Source of the DNA: Verrucomicrobiota bacterium
GTDB lineage: Bacteria; Verrucomicrobiota; Verrucomicrobiia; Chthoniobacterales; UBA10450
Reading direction: 5' to 3'
NCBI GenBank assembly: GCA_003220005.1
Contig: QHRD01000048.1
Coordinates: forward strand, 1 to 54,230
Length of the DNA: 54,230 nucleotides
In this document: in pieces, positions 1 to 8,447 of the stretch
Position numbering within the stretch: position 1 is the stretch's first letter
Layout: each line of letters starts with the position of its first letter
Made by a program: the position numbers and the translations under genes
Notes under the pieces: generated by a model
Told to the model about the DNA's origin: nothing
Seen by the model: only the letters and a program-made list of their open reading frames with translations
The model's database searches: none

Positions 1-1
1 A

Positions 2-370
2 TTCTATGTCGGCATGAGGACCGACGGGAACGGAACACCCAGCTTTGACTATGGAACCATTGCTACTGCAGTTGTCGGGTTAGTCATTGGTGTGCCGACA
101 GAAACTTCCATTGGACCGTTGCCCGGGAGCAGCTTCAACGCGGATGGGACGATCACGCTCATTGTGTCGAAAACGGCAGTTGGCAGCCCAGCTCCGGGTG
201 ATTTGCTCGGAGCCGTCAATGGACGGACCTTCACCGACGACACACCAGATACTCAAAACCTGGAGCGCTCAACTCTCCTGGTAGACCACACGTTTGTTAA
301 AGGGCAGCGCGACAACGGACATCCGGCCGCCACGTACACCGTCGTAGGCAACGTATCTTGCGGGCCTTGA
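2..370 (+). CDS. C-terminal fragment of an uncharacterised, probably secreted protein
   Basis: The reading frame is open from the left edge of the window to a TGA at 368-370, so this is the last ~122 residues of a longer protein; the ATG at 14 is probably internal. The segment is rich in Gly, Thr, Pro and Val, has no membrane segment, and alternates short hydrophobic stretches with turns, as expected for a beta-rich extracellular domain. A single Cys lies three residues from the C-terminus. I do not recognise the family. It is followed by a 115-base spacer and then an unrelated phosphoesterase gene. Confidence 0.6.
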   Translation, partial: FYVGMRTDGNGTPSFDYGTIATAVVGLVIGVPTETSIGPLPGSSFNADGTITLIVSKTAVGSPAPGDLLGAVNGRTFTDDTPDTQNLERSTLLVDHTFVKGQRDNGHPAATYTVVGNVSCGP

Positions 371-485
371 TGTAATCGGCACTGACGCACGCACTACATC
401 ATTCCGCTGTCGAAAAGCGTGCGCTTTAGGTATGGCACGTGCTGGGTATTCTTGCACGCGTTACGAATGCCGTGCTAAAAGGGAT

Positions 486-953
486 ATGACGACGGACAAG
501 AAAGCGAAAAAATCCACGCGCATTTTTGTCCTTGCGGATACGCACAATCGTTTGCAGCAAAGCGTGAAGGAAATGGCCAAAGATGCAGATGAGATCTGGC
601 ACCTTGGAGATGTTTGCGCCGAAACGATTCTAGACGAGTTGCGCGCCATCGGACCGCGCGTCACGCTCGTGCGGGGAAATTGCGACAGCAATCTTGAGTG
701 GCCGTTGGTTGTCGATCTCGTGCGGGGCAGATTGAAATTCCGTCTGCAACACGTTCCGCCCGATCAGCCGCCAGACGATGTCGATGTTCTATTGCACGGT
801 CACACGCATGTCCCGCGAAACGAAAGACGCGGGAGTGTCCTGTTTCTCAACCCGGGCTGCGTGACCCGGCCTAACCGCGGCTCACCGCCAAGTGTAGCCT
901 GGCTTGAAATTGCGGATAGAAAAATAAATTGGAAGCTCGTTCCGCTCCGCTGA
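486..953 (+). CDS. YfcE/MJ0936-type metallophosphoesterase
   Basis: This encodes a small cytosolic phosphodiesterase of the calcineurin-like superfamily (155 aa). All metal-binding blocks are visible in order: DTHNR near residue 18, GDV near 40, GNCD near 64, and HGHTH near 105, followed by a late LNPGCVTRPN block that is typical of the YfcE/MJ0936 subgroup. Family members hydrolyse phosphodiesters with Mn2+ or Ni2+ in vitro; the physiological substrate is unknown. The frame stays open upstream to an ATG at 432, but the N-terminus at 486 fits the family because the first strand (IFVLADTH) starts about 12 residues later. The stop codon lies two bases from that of sucA, transcribed towards it. 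Confidence 0.85.
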   Translation: MTTDKKAKKSTRIFVLADTHNRLQQSVKEMAKDADEIWHLGDVCAETILDELRAIGPRVTLVRGNCDSNLEWPLVVDLVRGRLKFRLQHVPPDQPPDDVDVLLHGHTHVPRNERRGSVLFLNPGCVTRPNRGSPPSVAWLEIADRKINWKLVPLR

Positions 954-955
954 TT

Positions 956-3697
956 TCAAAGTGAAAACGCGTCGGCAACCAATCGAGTCTGCTCGCGTTT
1001 GTGCCGGGCGAGCGCGCCGACAGCGGGGCTGGCACTGGCTTCGCGGCCGGCATAGGCGATTTCGGTGCAGAAAATCGTGCGCAACCGCGGTTCGATGAAC
1101 GTCCATGCGCCCATGTTCTCCGGCTCTTCCTGGCACCAGACGAACTTTGCGTCTTTTGGAAAGGGTTTGAGCATTTCGCGCAGTCTTTTTTCCGCGAGCG
1201 GACGAAGCTGCTCGATGCGAATGATCGCTGCGTCGTCAATTTTGCGTTGAGTGCGATAGTTCAGCAGGTCGTAATACACTTTGCCCGAGCAAAAGATAAT
1301 CCGCTTCACTTTATCGGCGGGAGCAGTCTCGGGCGCGCCGAGAATTTCTTCGAACCGGCCATGGAGGAATTCTTCCGCAGGCGACGAAGCAAACTTCGCG
1401 CGCAACAGACTTTTCGGCGTCATGATGATGAGCGGTTTGATGAAGTCGCGCTTCATCTGGCGCCGCAACACGTGAAAATACTGCGCGGCGGTGGTGAGAT
1501 TGCAGACCTGAATGTTGTCCTCGGCGCACGCTTGCAGAAAGCGCTCGAGCCGCGCGCTGGAATGTTCCGGGCCCTGGCCTTCGTAGCCGTGCGGCAGTAA
1601 AAGGACAATTCCGCTTGGCCGTTGCCATTTCGATTCCGCTGAAACAATGAATTGATCGATGATAGTCTGCGCGCCGTTCGCGAAATCACCGAATTGTGCC
1701 TCCCACAGCAAGAGCATTTTCGGGTAATCGAGCGAATAACCGTAATCGAATCCGAGAACGGCAGCTTCTGAAAGCGGGCTGTTGTAGATACAGATGCGCG
1801 CTTGTTTTTCAGCCAGATGCATGAGCGGCACGTACGGCTTGCCGGTTCTCGCGTCGTACAGTACTGAGTGACGCGTGCTAAAAGTGCCGCGCGAGCTATC
1901 CTGACCCGACAACCGCACTGGGATCCCATCCAGAAGCAGCGATCCGAACGCGAGCGCCTCGGCGTAGTGCCACGGATAGGGGCCGCCGTCCTGGAATACT
2001 TTGCGCTGATAATCGATGACGATGCGTTCAATCTTTGGCTGGATCTCGAAACCTTCCGGGACGCGGGTGAGACCATCGACGATCGCCTTGAGCGTTTTCT
2101 CATTGATCGCCGTTGGCTCGGATTCGCTTGTGTATTCCGGCTGAAAAATCGCCGTCGATTCTCTGAATCTTGCTTTCTCGCTGGCCTTCCTTTTTTCGAT
2201 CGCATCAACTTCGTCTCGCGTCATTTCCAGCCGCAAAGCGAACTCCGTCTCCAGTGAGGCGGCGTCGTCTTCGTTCAGCGCTCCGGCTTCGAGCAACTCG
2301 CGTTTGTAAAGCTGCGTGACCGAGGGGCGCTTCTCGATCTTTGCGTAGAGATCGGGCTGTGTGAACGAGGGTTCGTCGCCTTCGTTGTGACCGTACCGGC
2401 GATAGCAATACAAGTCGATCACAACGTCGCGTCCGAATTGCTGACGGAAATCGAACGCCAAATCGCTAACAAATTTAACGGCCAGCGGATCATCTCCGTT
2501 TACATGAAAAATCGGCGCCTCGATGATTTTGGCGATGTCGGTAGCGTATTGAGACGACCGGGCATCTTTGGGAAGCGTGGTGAAGCCGATTTGATTGTTT
2601 ACCACGGTGTGAATAGTGCCGCCGGTGCTGTAGCCGTGTAGTTGCGATAGATTTAGCGTCTCGGCCACGATGCCCTGCGCGATGAAAGCAGCGTCGCCAT
2701 GGACCAGCAGCGGCAAAACTTTTTTGCGATGCTCGGTGTCACCGCGAATTCGTTGACGGGCGCGCGCTTGTCCTTCGACCACAGGATCGACGGCTTCGAG
2801 GTGGCTCGGATTCGACGAAAGCCGGATCTCTATCTCAGCACCGGAAGCGAGTCTGCGCACCGAGTGATACCCGAGATGATATTTCACGTCGCCATCGCCC
2901 GCAACCAAATCGGGAACGTAATTATCAGTGAATTCGGTAAAGATGACTTTGAGCGATTTGCGCAGGAAATTCGCCAGCACATTTAGCCGGCCGCGATGCG
3001 CCATACCCATGCAGATTTCTTCGACCCCGCCTTCCGGGCATTTGTGCAGAATCGTATCGAGGACAACCATGAGTGATTCCGCGCCCTGGAGCGAAAACCG
3101 CTTCTGTCCCACGTATCGCGTATGCAGGAAAGTCTCGAACGATTCGGCTTCGAGCAGCGTCCGCAACAAGGCCACCTGAACCGCGCGCGGCGTCGAATGT
3201 TTGTGCGGCCTGGTCTCCAATCGTTTGCGGATCCATTCGCGCACTCGCGGGTCTTGAATGTGCATGAATTCGGAGCCGAGCGAGTCGGCATAAATTCTCT
3301 CGAGGCCGGCGAGCATTTCGCGCAGTGTCATCGATCGATTGTCGAGGAAGAATTTCGATGAAACACGAAGGTCGAGATCTGATTCGCTGAATCCGAGCTC
3401 GCGCAAACCGAGCAATGGATTTCGTGGTGGCTTCTCCGCGAGCGGATCGACTCGGGCAATGGTATGCCCGAGCGAGCAATACGCATAAATGAGACCATCG
3501 ACGCGGGTCTGCAACGCCGCTTCGCATGCTTCAGCTTCCGTAACGCCTGCTCCGTCGCGCTGCGGCAGATTTCCCAGCTCAAACCCTTCAAAGAAGGCCG
3601 CCCACCCAGAATCGACCGACTTGGGATTTTGCTGCCAGCGACGATAATTCTCCTCGATGAGGTCGAGGTTTGCGCGAGCACCTATCGATGTACCCAT
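956..3697 (-). CDS. sucA: 2-oxoglutarate dehydrogenase E1 component
   Basis: E1o is the thiamine-diphosphate-dependent decarboxylase of the 2-oxoglutarate dehydrogenase complex of the TCA cycle. At 913 residues it is close to the usual ~930. The N-terminal helix with the YRRWQQNPKSVD..W..FF motif (residues 18-37) is the segment that binds the E2 core. GMAHRGRLNVL (231-241), YHLGYH (273-278), GDAAFIAQG (334-342) and VNNQIGFTT (366-374) form the ThDP and substrate site, and a RRYGHNEGDEPSFTQP block follows. The C-terminal transketolase-like domain is complete. No sucB or lpd lies on either side: the gene stands alone between a convergent phosphoesterase and a divergent protease gene, so E2 and E3 must be encoded elsewhere. 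Confidence 0.96.
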   Translation of the reverse strand: MGTSIGARANLDLIEENYRRWQQNPKSVDSGWAAFFEGFELGNLPQRDGAGVTEAEACEAALQTRVDGLIYAYCSLGHTIARVDPLAEKPPRNPLLGLRELGFSESDLDLRVSSKFFLDNRSMTLREMLAGLERIYADSLGSEFMHIQDPRVREWIRKRLETRPHKHSTPRAVQVALLRTLLEAESFETFLHTRYVGQKRFSLQGAESLMVVLDTILHKCPEGGVEEICMGMAHRGRLNVLANFLRKSLKVIFTEFTDNYVPDLVAGDGDVKYHLGYHSVRRLASGAEIEIRLSSNPSHLEAVDPVVEGQARARQRIRGDTEHRKKVLPLLVHGDAAFIAQGIVAETLNLSQLHGYSTGGTIHTVVNNQIGFTTLPKDARSSQYATDIAKIIEAPIFHVNGDDPLAVKFVSDLAFDFRQQFGRDVVIDLYCYRRYGHNEGDEPSFTQPDLYAKIEKRPSVTQLYKRELLEAGALNEDDAASLETEFALRLEMTRDEVDAIEKRKASEKARFRESTAIFQPEYTSESEPTAINEKTLKAIVDGLTRVPEGFEIQPKIERIVIDYQRKVFQDGGPYPWHYAEALAFGSLLLDGIPVRLSGQDSSRGTFSTRHSVLYDARTGKPYVPLMHLAEKQARICIYNSPLSEAAVLGFDYGYSLDYPKMLLLWEAQFGDFANGAQTIIDQFIVSAESKWQRPSGIVLLLPHGYEGQGPEHSSARLERFLQACAEDNIQVCNLTTAAQYFHVLRRQMKRDFIKPLIIMTPKSLLRAKFASSPAEEFLHGRFEEILGAPETAPADKVKRIIFCSGKVYYDLLNYRTQRKIDDAAIIRIEQLRPLAEKRLREMLKPFPKDAKFVWCQEEPENMGAWTFIEPRLRTIFCTEIAYAGREASASPAVGALARHKREQTRLVADAFSL

Positions 3698-3754
3698 AGC
3701 AAATTTAATCTGCGACGATTACGCAACGCGGCAAGTAGGGGCCACTCTCCTTTT

Positions 3755-3897
3755 GTCATTCTGAGTGAAGCGACGAACGCAGCTACTTCCAGTTCAGGCT
3801 TCATTCAGAGGAAATAGAGACTCTTATGGACACTCGTACGCGTCTTAGGACTTGACTCGTTTGAAATAGCTGGACCTTTCACTTCGCTCAACATGAC
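3755..3897. repeat. Pair of inverted dispersed repeats (GTCATTCTGAGTGAAG family)
   Basis: The sucA-htrA spacer (3698-3959) contains GTCATTCTGAGTGAAGCGA at 3755-3773 and, inverted, a version ending in GCTCAACATGAC at 3879-3897. They belong to the same family as copies at 10342, 19973, 21624/21677 and 31670/31723. Placed as an inverted pair, they could form a long stem between divergently transcribed genes. Any promoters for sucA and htrA must lie within or between these copies. Confidence 0.75.
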
Positions 3898-3959
3898 AGG
3901 ATGGGGATGTGCCACAGGTGGTTGACAGTCCGAAGACGGCTTCGTTACTTGCTGCGGAT

Positions 3960-5129
3960 ATGACTGCACGGGGGGACTATCCTTTTTCGATCGCGCTCGG
4001 CCTGTTGGTGGCCTGTGCGCTGACTCTCGTAGGATCACGAGTGGGTTTTGCACAAGCCGACCCCGCTTCGGAACCGGCCGTTCTCGCTGTAGCAAAGGTG
4101 TTGCCGGCAGTCGTGAACATCAACACTGAGCGCGTAGTACGGCGCACGGTGCGCGATCCGTTTGAAGATGTTTACGCGCAATTCTTCGGCTACAACCGTG
4201 CACGGCCGCGCGAGATTCGCCAGACTTTGCAAAGTCTCGGCTCCGGTTTCATTATCGATCCGGCCGGTTACATCGTTACCAATCAGCACGTAGTCGAGCG
4301 CGCCGCAGAGTTAAAAATTCACGTGACGACGAACGACGGCAAAACCTACAACGCTCACTACATCGCAGGCGATGACAAGACCGATCTGGCATTCATCAAA
4401 ATCGACGCGCAAACCGATTTTCCCTTTATCAATCTCGATAATATTTCTCCGAACTTGCTCGGTGAGACAGTGATCGTAGTGGGTAATGCTGTCGGCTATG
4501 GCAGTTCTATCAGCCGAGGTGTCCTTAGCGCGGTGAAGCGCAACATCACCGTCGACGAAACCGAGTACAAGGACCTCGTGCAGACCGATGCGGCGATCAA
4601 CCCGGGCAACAGCGGTGGGCCAGTGATCGATGTCTCCGGGCGGCTCGTCGGGATCAGCTCGGCCAAAATGGCGTTCACGCCGCAAGGTGTCCCAACCCAG
4701 GGGCTCGGTTTCGCGATTCCAGCAGAGGTCGTGCGTGAGAGCGTGAATCGATTTAAGAAGATAGCGCAGAAACGGCCTGGGACGAAGAATGAAGGCGCAA
4801 ACCTCGAAACATCTGCGTCCAATATCGAACGGTTATTCGGAATTCAGCTTCAGAATTTGAGCCAGGAGCTAAGTGATGCGCTCGGGTATCTGCGCGGGCG
4901 CGGCGTTCTGATTACGGGAGTCGAACCGGGGAGTCCGGCAGACGAAGCGGGAATTGAGCGCGGCATGGTCGTTTATCGGGTCGGCAAATCCGATGTGACT
5001 TCTGTGCCGCAAGTCGAGGCGCTGCTGGGCTCGGTACAAAGTGGCTCCAACGTAAATTTCACTGTCGGTGTAATCCGCGCCCGCGGGCAAAACCGCCAGC
5101 TCGGCGCCGTGAGCCTGACGGCGCGTTAA
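3960..5129 (+). CDS. HtrA/DegP-type serine protease with one PDZ domain
   Basis: This is a secreted trypsin-like protease of the HtrA family, expected to degrade or chaperone misfolded envelope proteins. From the ATG at 3960 there is a signal peptide (MTARGDYPF, then a hydrophobic run ending in FAQA). Numbered from the longer in-frame GTG at 3909, the triad is His127 (NQHVV), Asp159 (KTDLA) and Ser235 (NPGNSGGP). One PDZ domain follows (GVLITGVEPGSPADEAG), so the layout is DegS-like or short-HtrA rather than two-PDZ DegP. The GTG start at 3909 would add 17 residues before the signal peptide and abuts a dispersed repeat; I prefer 3960. The gene is divergent from sucA and is followed after 51 bases by an ABC module. 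Confidence 0.9.
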   Translation: MTARGDYPFSIALGLLVACALTLVGSRVGFAQADPASEPAVLAVAKVLPAVVNINTERVVRRTVRDPFEDVYAQFFGYNRARPREIRQTLQSLGSGFIIDPAGYIVTNQHVVERAAELKIHVTTNDGKTYNAHYIAGDDKTDLAFIKIDAQTDFPFINLDNISPNLLGETVIVVGNAVGYGSSISRGVLSAVKRNITVDETEYKDLVQTDAAINPGNSGGPVIDVSGRLVGISSAKMAFTPQGVPTQGLGFAIPAEVVRESVNRFKKIAQKRPGTKNEGANLETSASNIERLFGIQLQNLSQELSDALGYLRGRGVLITGVEPGSPADEAGIERGMVVYRVGKSDVTSVPQVEALLGSVQSGSNVNFTVGVIRARGQNRQLGAVSLTAR

Positions 5130-5180
5130 AAAATTTGCCAACGCAATCGCCGCTCGATTGTCTCACCGAAATATCGCGCA

Positions 5181-6116
5181 ATGATTAAAGTCGAAAATCT
5201 GACCAAACGCTACGCTGGCCAGCCCGCAATTCGGGATTTGAATTTCGAAGTTAGCCAGGGAGAAATCATGGGATTTCTGGGGCCGAACGGCGCTGGTAAA
5301 ACCACCACGATGCGGATTTTAGCCGGCTTTATGCCGCCTACTTCAGGTCGCGCGACCGTCGCAGGGTTCGACGTTTTTAGGCAATCGCTTCAGGCACGGG
5401 CACACCTCGGCTACATGCCGGAAAATGTTCCGTTGTACACCGACATGCGCGTGACGGAGTATCTCAATTATCGCGCGGCGCTGAAGGGAGTGCAGCATCG
5501 CCGTGTTGCAGAGCGTGTCGGCGATGTAAAGGAACTTTGTGGTCTTAAGGAGGTTGAAATCAAGTTAATCGGTACTCTCTCTAAAGGCTATCGCCAACGC
5601 GTTGGCCTGGCGGATGCGCTGCTGGCCGAGCCCGACCTTCTCATTCTCGATGAACCGACGATTGGTCTCGATCCAAATCAAATCCGGCAGGTGCGTGAGC
5701 TAATTAAAAACCTGGGCAGGCAGCACACGATTTTGCTTTCGACGCACATTTTGCCAGAGGTAGAGATGACGTGCAGCCGTGTGATCATTATTCACAAGGG
5801 GCGAATCGAGGCGTGCGATACGCCGGATAATTTACTCGGGAAAATCAGGCAAGCGGTCTGCGTAGTGCTTGAAGCAAAAGTCGGGAACGACAACGGCGAA
5901 CAGGAATTGAAGAAGATTTCAGGCGTGAGAGAAGTGGTTAGCGATGGGGAAAACGATTGGAAGAGGTTCTCGCTGCGCGTGGAGTCGGGTGTCGATGTGC
6001 GCGAAGCGGTTTTTCGTCTGGCCACTGATCGGCACTGGGTGGTGCGCGAACTCACTCAGCGCCGCGGGACGCTTGAGGATGTGTTCGTCGAGCTTACACA
6101 TCCGGATGTTGTTTGA
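5181..6116 (+). CDS. GldA-like ABC transporter ATP-binding protein
   Basis: This is the cytosolic ATPase subunit of an ABC-2 type transporter (311 aa). Walker A is GPNGAGKTT at about residues 35-43, the signature is LSKGYRQRVGLADAL, Walker B is LLILDEPTIGLDP, and the switch His is in LLSTHILPEVE. A C-terminal extension of ~80 residues of the kind seen in GldA/NatA-type ATPases follows. It is the first gene of four on the plus strand: ATPase, permease, GldG-like protein, DUF4340 protein. In Flavobacterium the GldA-GldF-GldG complex is linked to gliding, but the same module is widespread in non-gliding bacteria with unknown cargo, so no motility role is claimed. Confidence 0.92.
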   Translation: MIKVENLTKRYAGQPAIRDLNFEVSQGEIMGFLGPNGAGKTTTMRILAGFMPPTSGRATVAGFDVFRQSLQARAHLGYMPENVPLYTDMRVTEYLNYRAALKGVQHRRVAERVGDVKELCGLKEVEIKLIGTLSKGYRQRVGLADALLAEPDLLILDEPTIGLDPNQIRQVRELIKNLGRQHTILLSTHILPEVEMTCSRVIIIHKGRIEACDTPDNLLGKIRQAVCVVLEAKVGNDNGEQELKKISGVREVVSDGENDWKRFSLRVESGVDVREAVFRLATDRHWVVRELTQRRGTLEDVFVELTHPDVV

Positions 6117-6122
6117 TACATG

Positions 6123-6166
6123 AAGCCAACGCCCAACGCCCAACGCAGAGCGAGCACTCCTGCTCG
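6123..6166. repeat. Short tandem repeat and hairpin in the gldA-gldF spacer
   Basis: Three tandem copies of CAACGCC/CAACGCA at 6127-6146 are followed by a 6-bp perfect hairpin, CGAGCA-CTCC-TGCTCG, at 6151-6166. It lies between two genes of one operon, so it is more likely an inserted repeat or mRNA-processing structure than a terminator; there is no T-run. Confidence 0.5.
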
Positions 6167-6187
6167 TGATCGTAATGCATTTTAACC

Positions 6188-6943
6188 ATGCGTAAGTTTT
6201 ACACCCTGCTCTTGCGTGAAGTGCGCGGCTATTTCCACTCTCCGATCGCGTACATCGTCCTGATCTTTTTTCTAATCGTTAGCGGGATCGATTTCTATTT
6301 CCAAGTCTCCTTTATGAACCAGCGCCAGGTACAATACACGATCCAGGAGGCATTCTTTAATTCGGTCTTCTTTTGGTTCGCATTCGTTCTGATTTTTCCG
6401 CTCATCACGATGCGCCTGTTCGCCGAAGAATTTAAGCTTGGCACTATCGAGCCGCTTACCACTGTGCCAGTGCGCGACTGGCAGGTGGTGCTTTCGAAGT
6501 TTTTCGGCGCGCTGGTCTTTTACGTCATCCTCTGGATCCCCACTGTCCTTTACTTCTGGATTTTTCTAAAAATAACGAACCAGCCGGCCGCGCATTCCGG
6601 CGGCGCATACTGGGGTTCTTATCTAACGCTTTTGTTGCTGGGGATGTTTTATCTCTCGATTGGTTGTTTCACTTCTGTTCTGACCCAGAACCAGATCATC
6701 GCCGCAATCATTTCTTTCTGCGCAATTACGCTGTTATTTTTTCTCGGCCTGGTTCAGTTCATCCTTTTGGATGTTACTTCTGGGACTCGCGATTTGCTGG
6801 GCTACTTCTCCGCCATCGAACACATGGGGACATTCTCGCGGGGCATAATCGATAGCCGGCCAATCGTGCTCTATGTGAGCATGACCGTTCTGATGCTGAC
6901 ACTCACTTATCAGGCATTCCAATTCCGTAAATGGAGGCTGTAA
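6188..6943 (+). CDS. ABC-2 type permease, GldF-like
   Basis: This is the membrane subunit partnering the preceding ATPase (251 aa). Six hydrophobic segments are visible, beginning at about residue 18 (IAYIVLIFFLIVSGIDF) and ending with VLYVSMTVLMLTLTYQAF before the basic tail RKWRL. The conserved ABC-2 block LFAEEFKLGTIEPLTTVPVRDW lies in the first third (about residues 78-99). The gene lies 71 bases after the ATPase gene and three bases before the GldG-like gene, supporting one operon. The substrate is unknown. Confidence 0.88.
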   Translation: MRKFYTLLLREVRGYFHSPIAYIVLIFFLIVSGIDFYFQVSFMNQRQVQYTIQEAFFNSVFFWFAFVLIFPLITMRLFAEEFKLGTIEPLTTVPVRDWQVVLSKFFGALVFYVILWIPTVLYFWIFLKITNQPAAHSGGAYWGSYLTLLLLGMFYLSIGCFTSVLTQNQIIAAIISFCAITLLFFLGLVQFILLDVTSGTRDLLGYFSAIEHMGTFSRGIIDSRPIVLYVSMTVLMLTLTYQAFQFRKWRL

Positions 6944-6946
6944 CAA

Positions 6947-8446
6947 ATGGCTGACGAGACAAAGAAGCCACGGACACACGGGAACATTGGCCGGATTCGG
7001 ATCGGTCTGAATGTTCTCGTCCAGATCGTGTTGATCCTGTTTCTCGTTGCGATGGTGAATTCCTTCGCCTTCAAGCATTACGCGCGATGGGATTTTTCAC
7101 GCGACCGACAATATACGCTGTCGGACAAAACGAAGCGTTTCCTCGACACGTTGAAGGGTAAGATGCGCATCACCGTTTTCTTTTCGCCAAATACCCCCAT
7201 TAGCGCGGACGTTCAGAATTTGCTGACCGAATATCAATACGCAGGCAAAGGAAAGATTGACGTCGAGCACATCGATCCCGAGCGGAATCTTTCGCGCGCC
7301 AAGGAGCTGTTCGACAAATACAAAGTTGTCACGGACGAGAGTCTTTTGGTGCTCGATTACGAGGGCCGCAACAAAACCGTTAAGGCATCGGAGATGGCCG
7401 ATATTGATCAGAGCGGAATGAGCTTTGGCGAAGGCCCGCGCGTGGCTGCATTCAAAGGAGAGCAGGCCATCACCAGCGCGATGATCGACCTCGTGGAAGG
7501 AAAGAAGAAAAACCTTGGCTACGTCACCGGTCACAAGGAACCGGCGCTGTCAGAACCCACCAGCCCGATCACCGTGCTGAAAACCTTTATCGAAAATGAA
7601 AACATCAAGTTTCAGGAACTGAACTTTCTCGATCTGGCTGCAATTCCGGCCGACGTGAAAGCTGTTATGATCGTCGGACCGCAGTACGACTTTTCCGATC
7701 GCGAAACGAAGTTGCTGCGCGATTTCTGGGATAAACAGGGGCGGATCCTGCTTCTCATGGACCCGGCAGCGAAAACGCCGAAGCTGCGTGGCTTTCTAAA
7801 CGAGTTGGGCGTCAAGATGAATGACGATCGGCTGATGGTTTTTGTGCGCACTGGGATCGAAGAGCTGGCATTGACGCGAGACGTCCAAGCGCAGTTCCTG
7901 GGTGACAGTCCAGTCACAAAACGGTTGGCCGATGTGCGGGCGCTCTTTTTCGGTGGCACATCTTCACTTACTCTCGAGCCGGACCGCGTCCGTGCTGCTA
8001 ACATCCGCGTGGAGCCGCTTATTCAGGCTGAGAAGGGTTATTTTGCCGAAAAGGATTACAACACCGATGACCAGGCAAAACTCCAGGCCGACGCGAAGCA
8101 AAACAGCAATGTGCCGTTAACAATTGGTGCGGCGGTCGAAAAAGGTGGTAGTGCAGATCAGCGAGTGCAGATGAATTCCCCGCGGCTGGTAGTGGTTAGT
8201 AACGCGACTTTCGTTCAGGACAACGCCATTACGCAAGACCAGCAGGGACTCGATTTCATTTCCGGCAGCGTGAACTGGCTGCTTAGTCGCGAACAGCTTA
8301 TCGGTATCGCGCCAAAAATCCCGAAGCCTCTCACCTTTAGTCTCAGCGAAGAGGCGTTGCGCCGGCTGCGTTGGATTGTTCTGCTATTCATGCCGCTCAT
8401 TCCGGCCGTGATCGGAACCGTAGTCTGGTGGCAACGGCGCGTCTGA
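6947..8446 (+). CDS. GldG-like auxiliary protein of an ABC module
   Basis: This 499-residue protein has an N-terminal membrane anchor (about residues 23-43), a large extracytoplasmic region and a C-terminal membrane helix (WIVLLFMPLIPAVIGTVVWW) ending in QRRV. The middle matches the ABC_transp_aux / GldG fold: a YTLSDKTKRFLDTLKGKMRITVFFS-type segment near residue 60 followed by a ThiJ/PfpI-like Rossmann region (AVMIVGPQYDFSDRETKLLRDF). In this family the soluble domain is thought to act on the periplasmic side with the permease. It starts three bases after the permease gene and ends one base before the DUF4340 gene, so the genes are very probably translationally coupled. Confidence 0.88.
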   Translation: MADETKKPRTHGNIGRIRIGLNVLVQIVLILFLVAMVNSFAFKHYARWDFSRDRQYTLSDKTKRFLDTLKGKMRITVFFSPNTPISADVQNLLTEYQYAGKGKIDVEHIDPERNLSRAKELFDKYKVVTDESLLVLDYEGRNKTVKASEMADIDQSGMSFGEGPRVAAFKGEQAITSAMIDLVEGKKKNLGYVTGHKEPALSEPTSPITVLKTFIENENIKFQELNFLDLAAIPADVKAVMIVGPQYDFSDRETKLLRDFWDKQGRILLLMDPAAKTPKLRGFLNELGVKMNDDRLMVFVRTGIEELALTRDVQAQFLGDSPVTKRLADVRALFFGGTSSLTLEPDRVRAANIRVEPLIQAEKGYFAEKDYNTDDQAKLQADAKQNSNVPLTIGAAVEKGGSADQRVQMNSPRLVVVSNATFVQDNAITQDQQGLDFISGSVNWLLSREQLIGIAPKIPKPLTFSLSEEALRRLRWIVLLFMPLIPAVIGTVVWWQRRV

Positions 8447-8447
8447 T

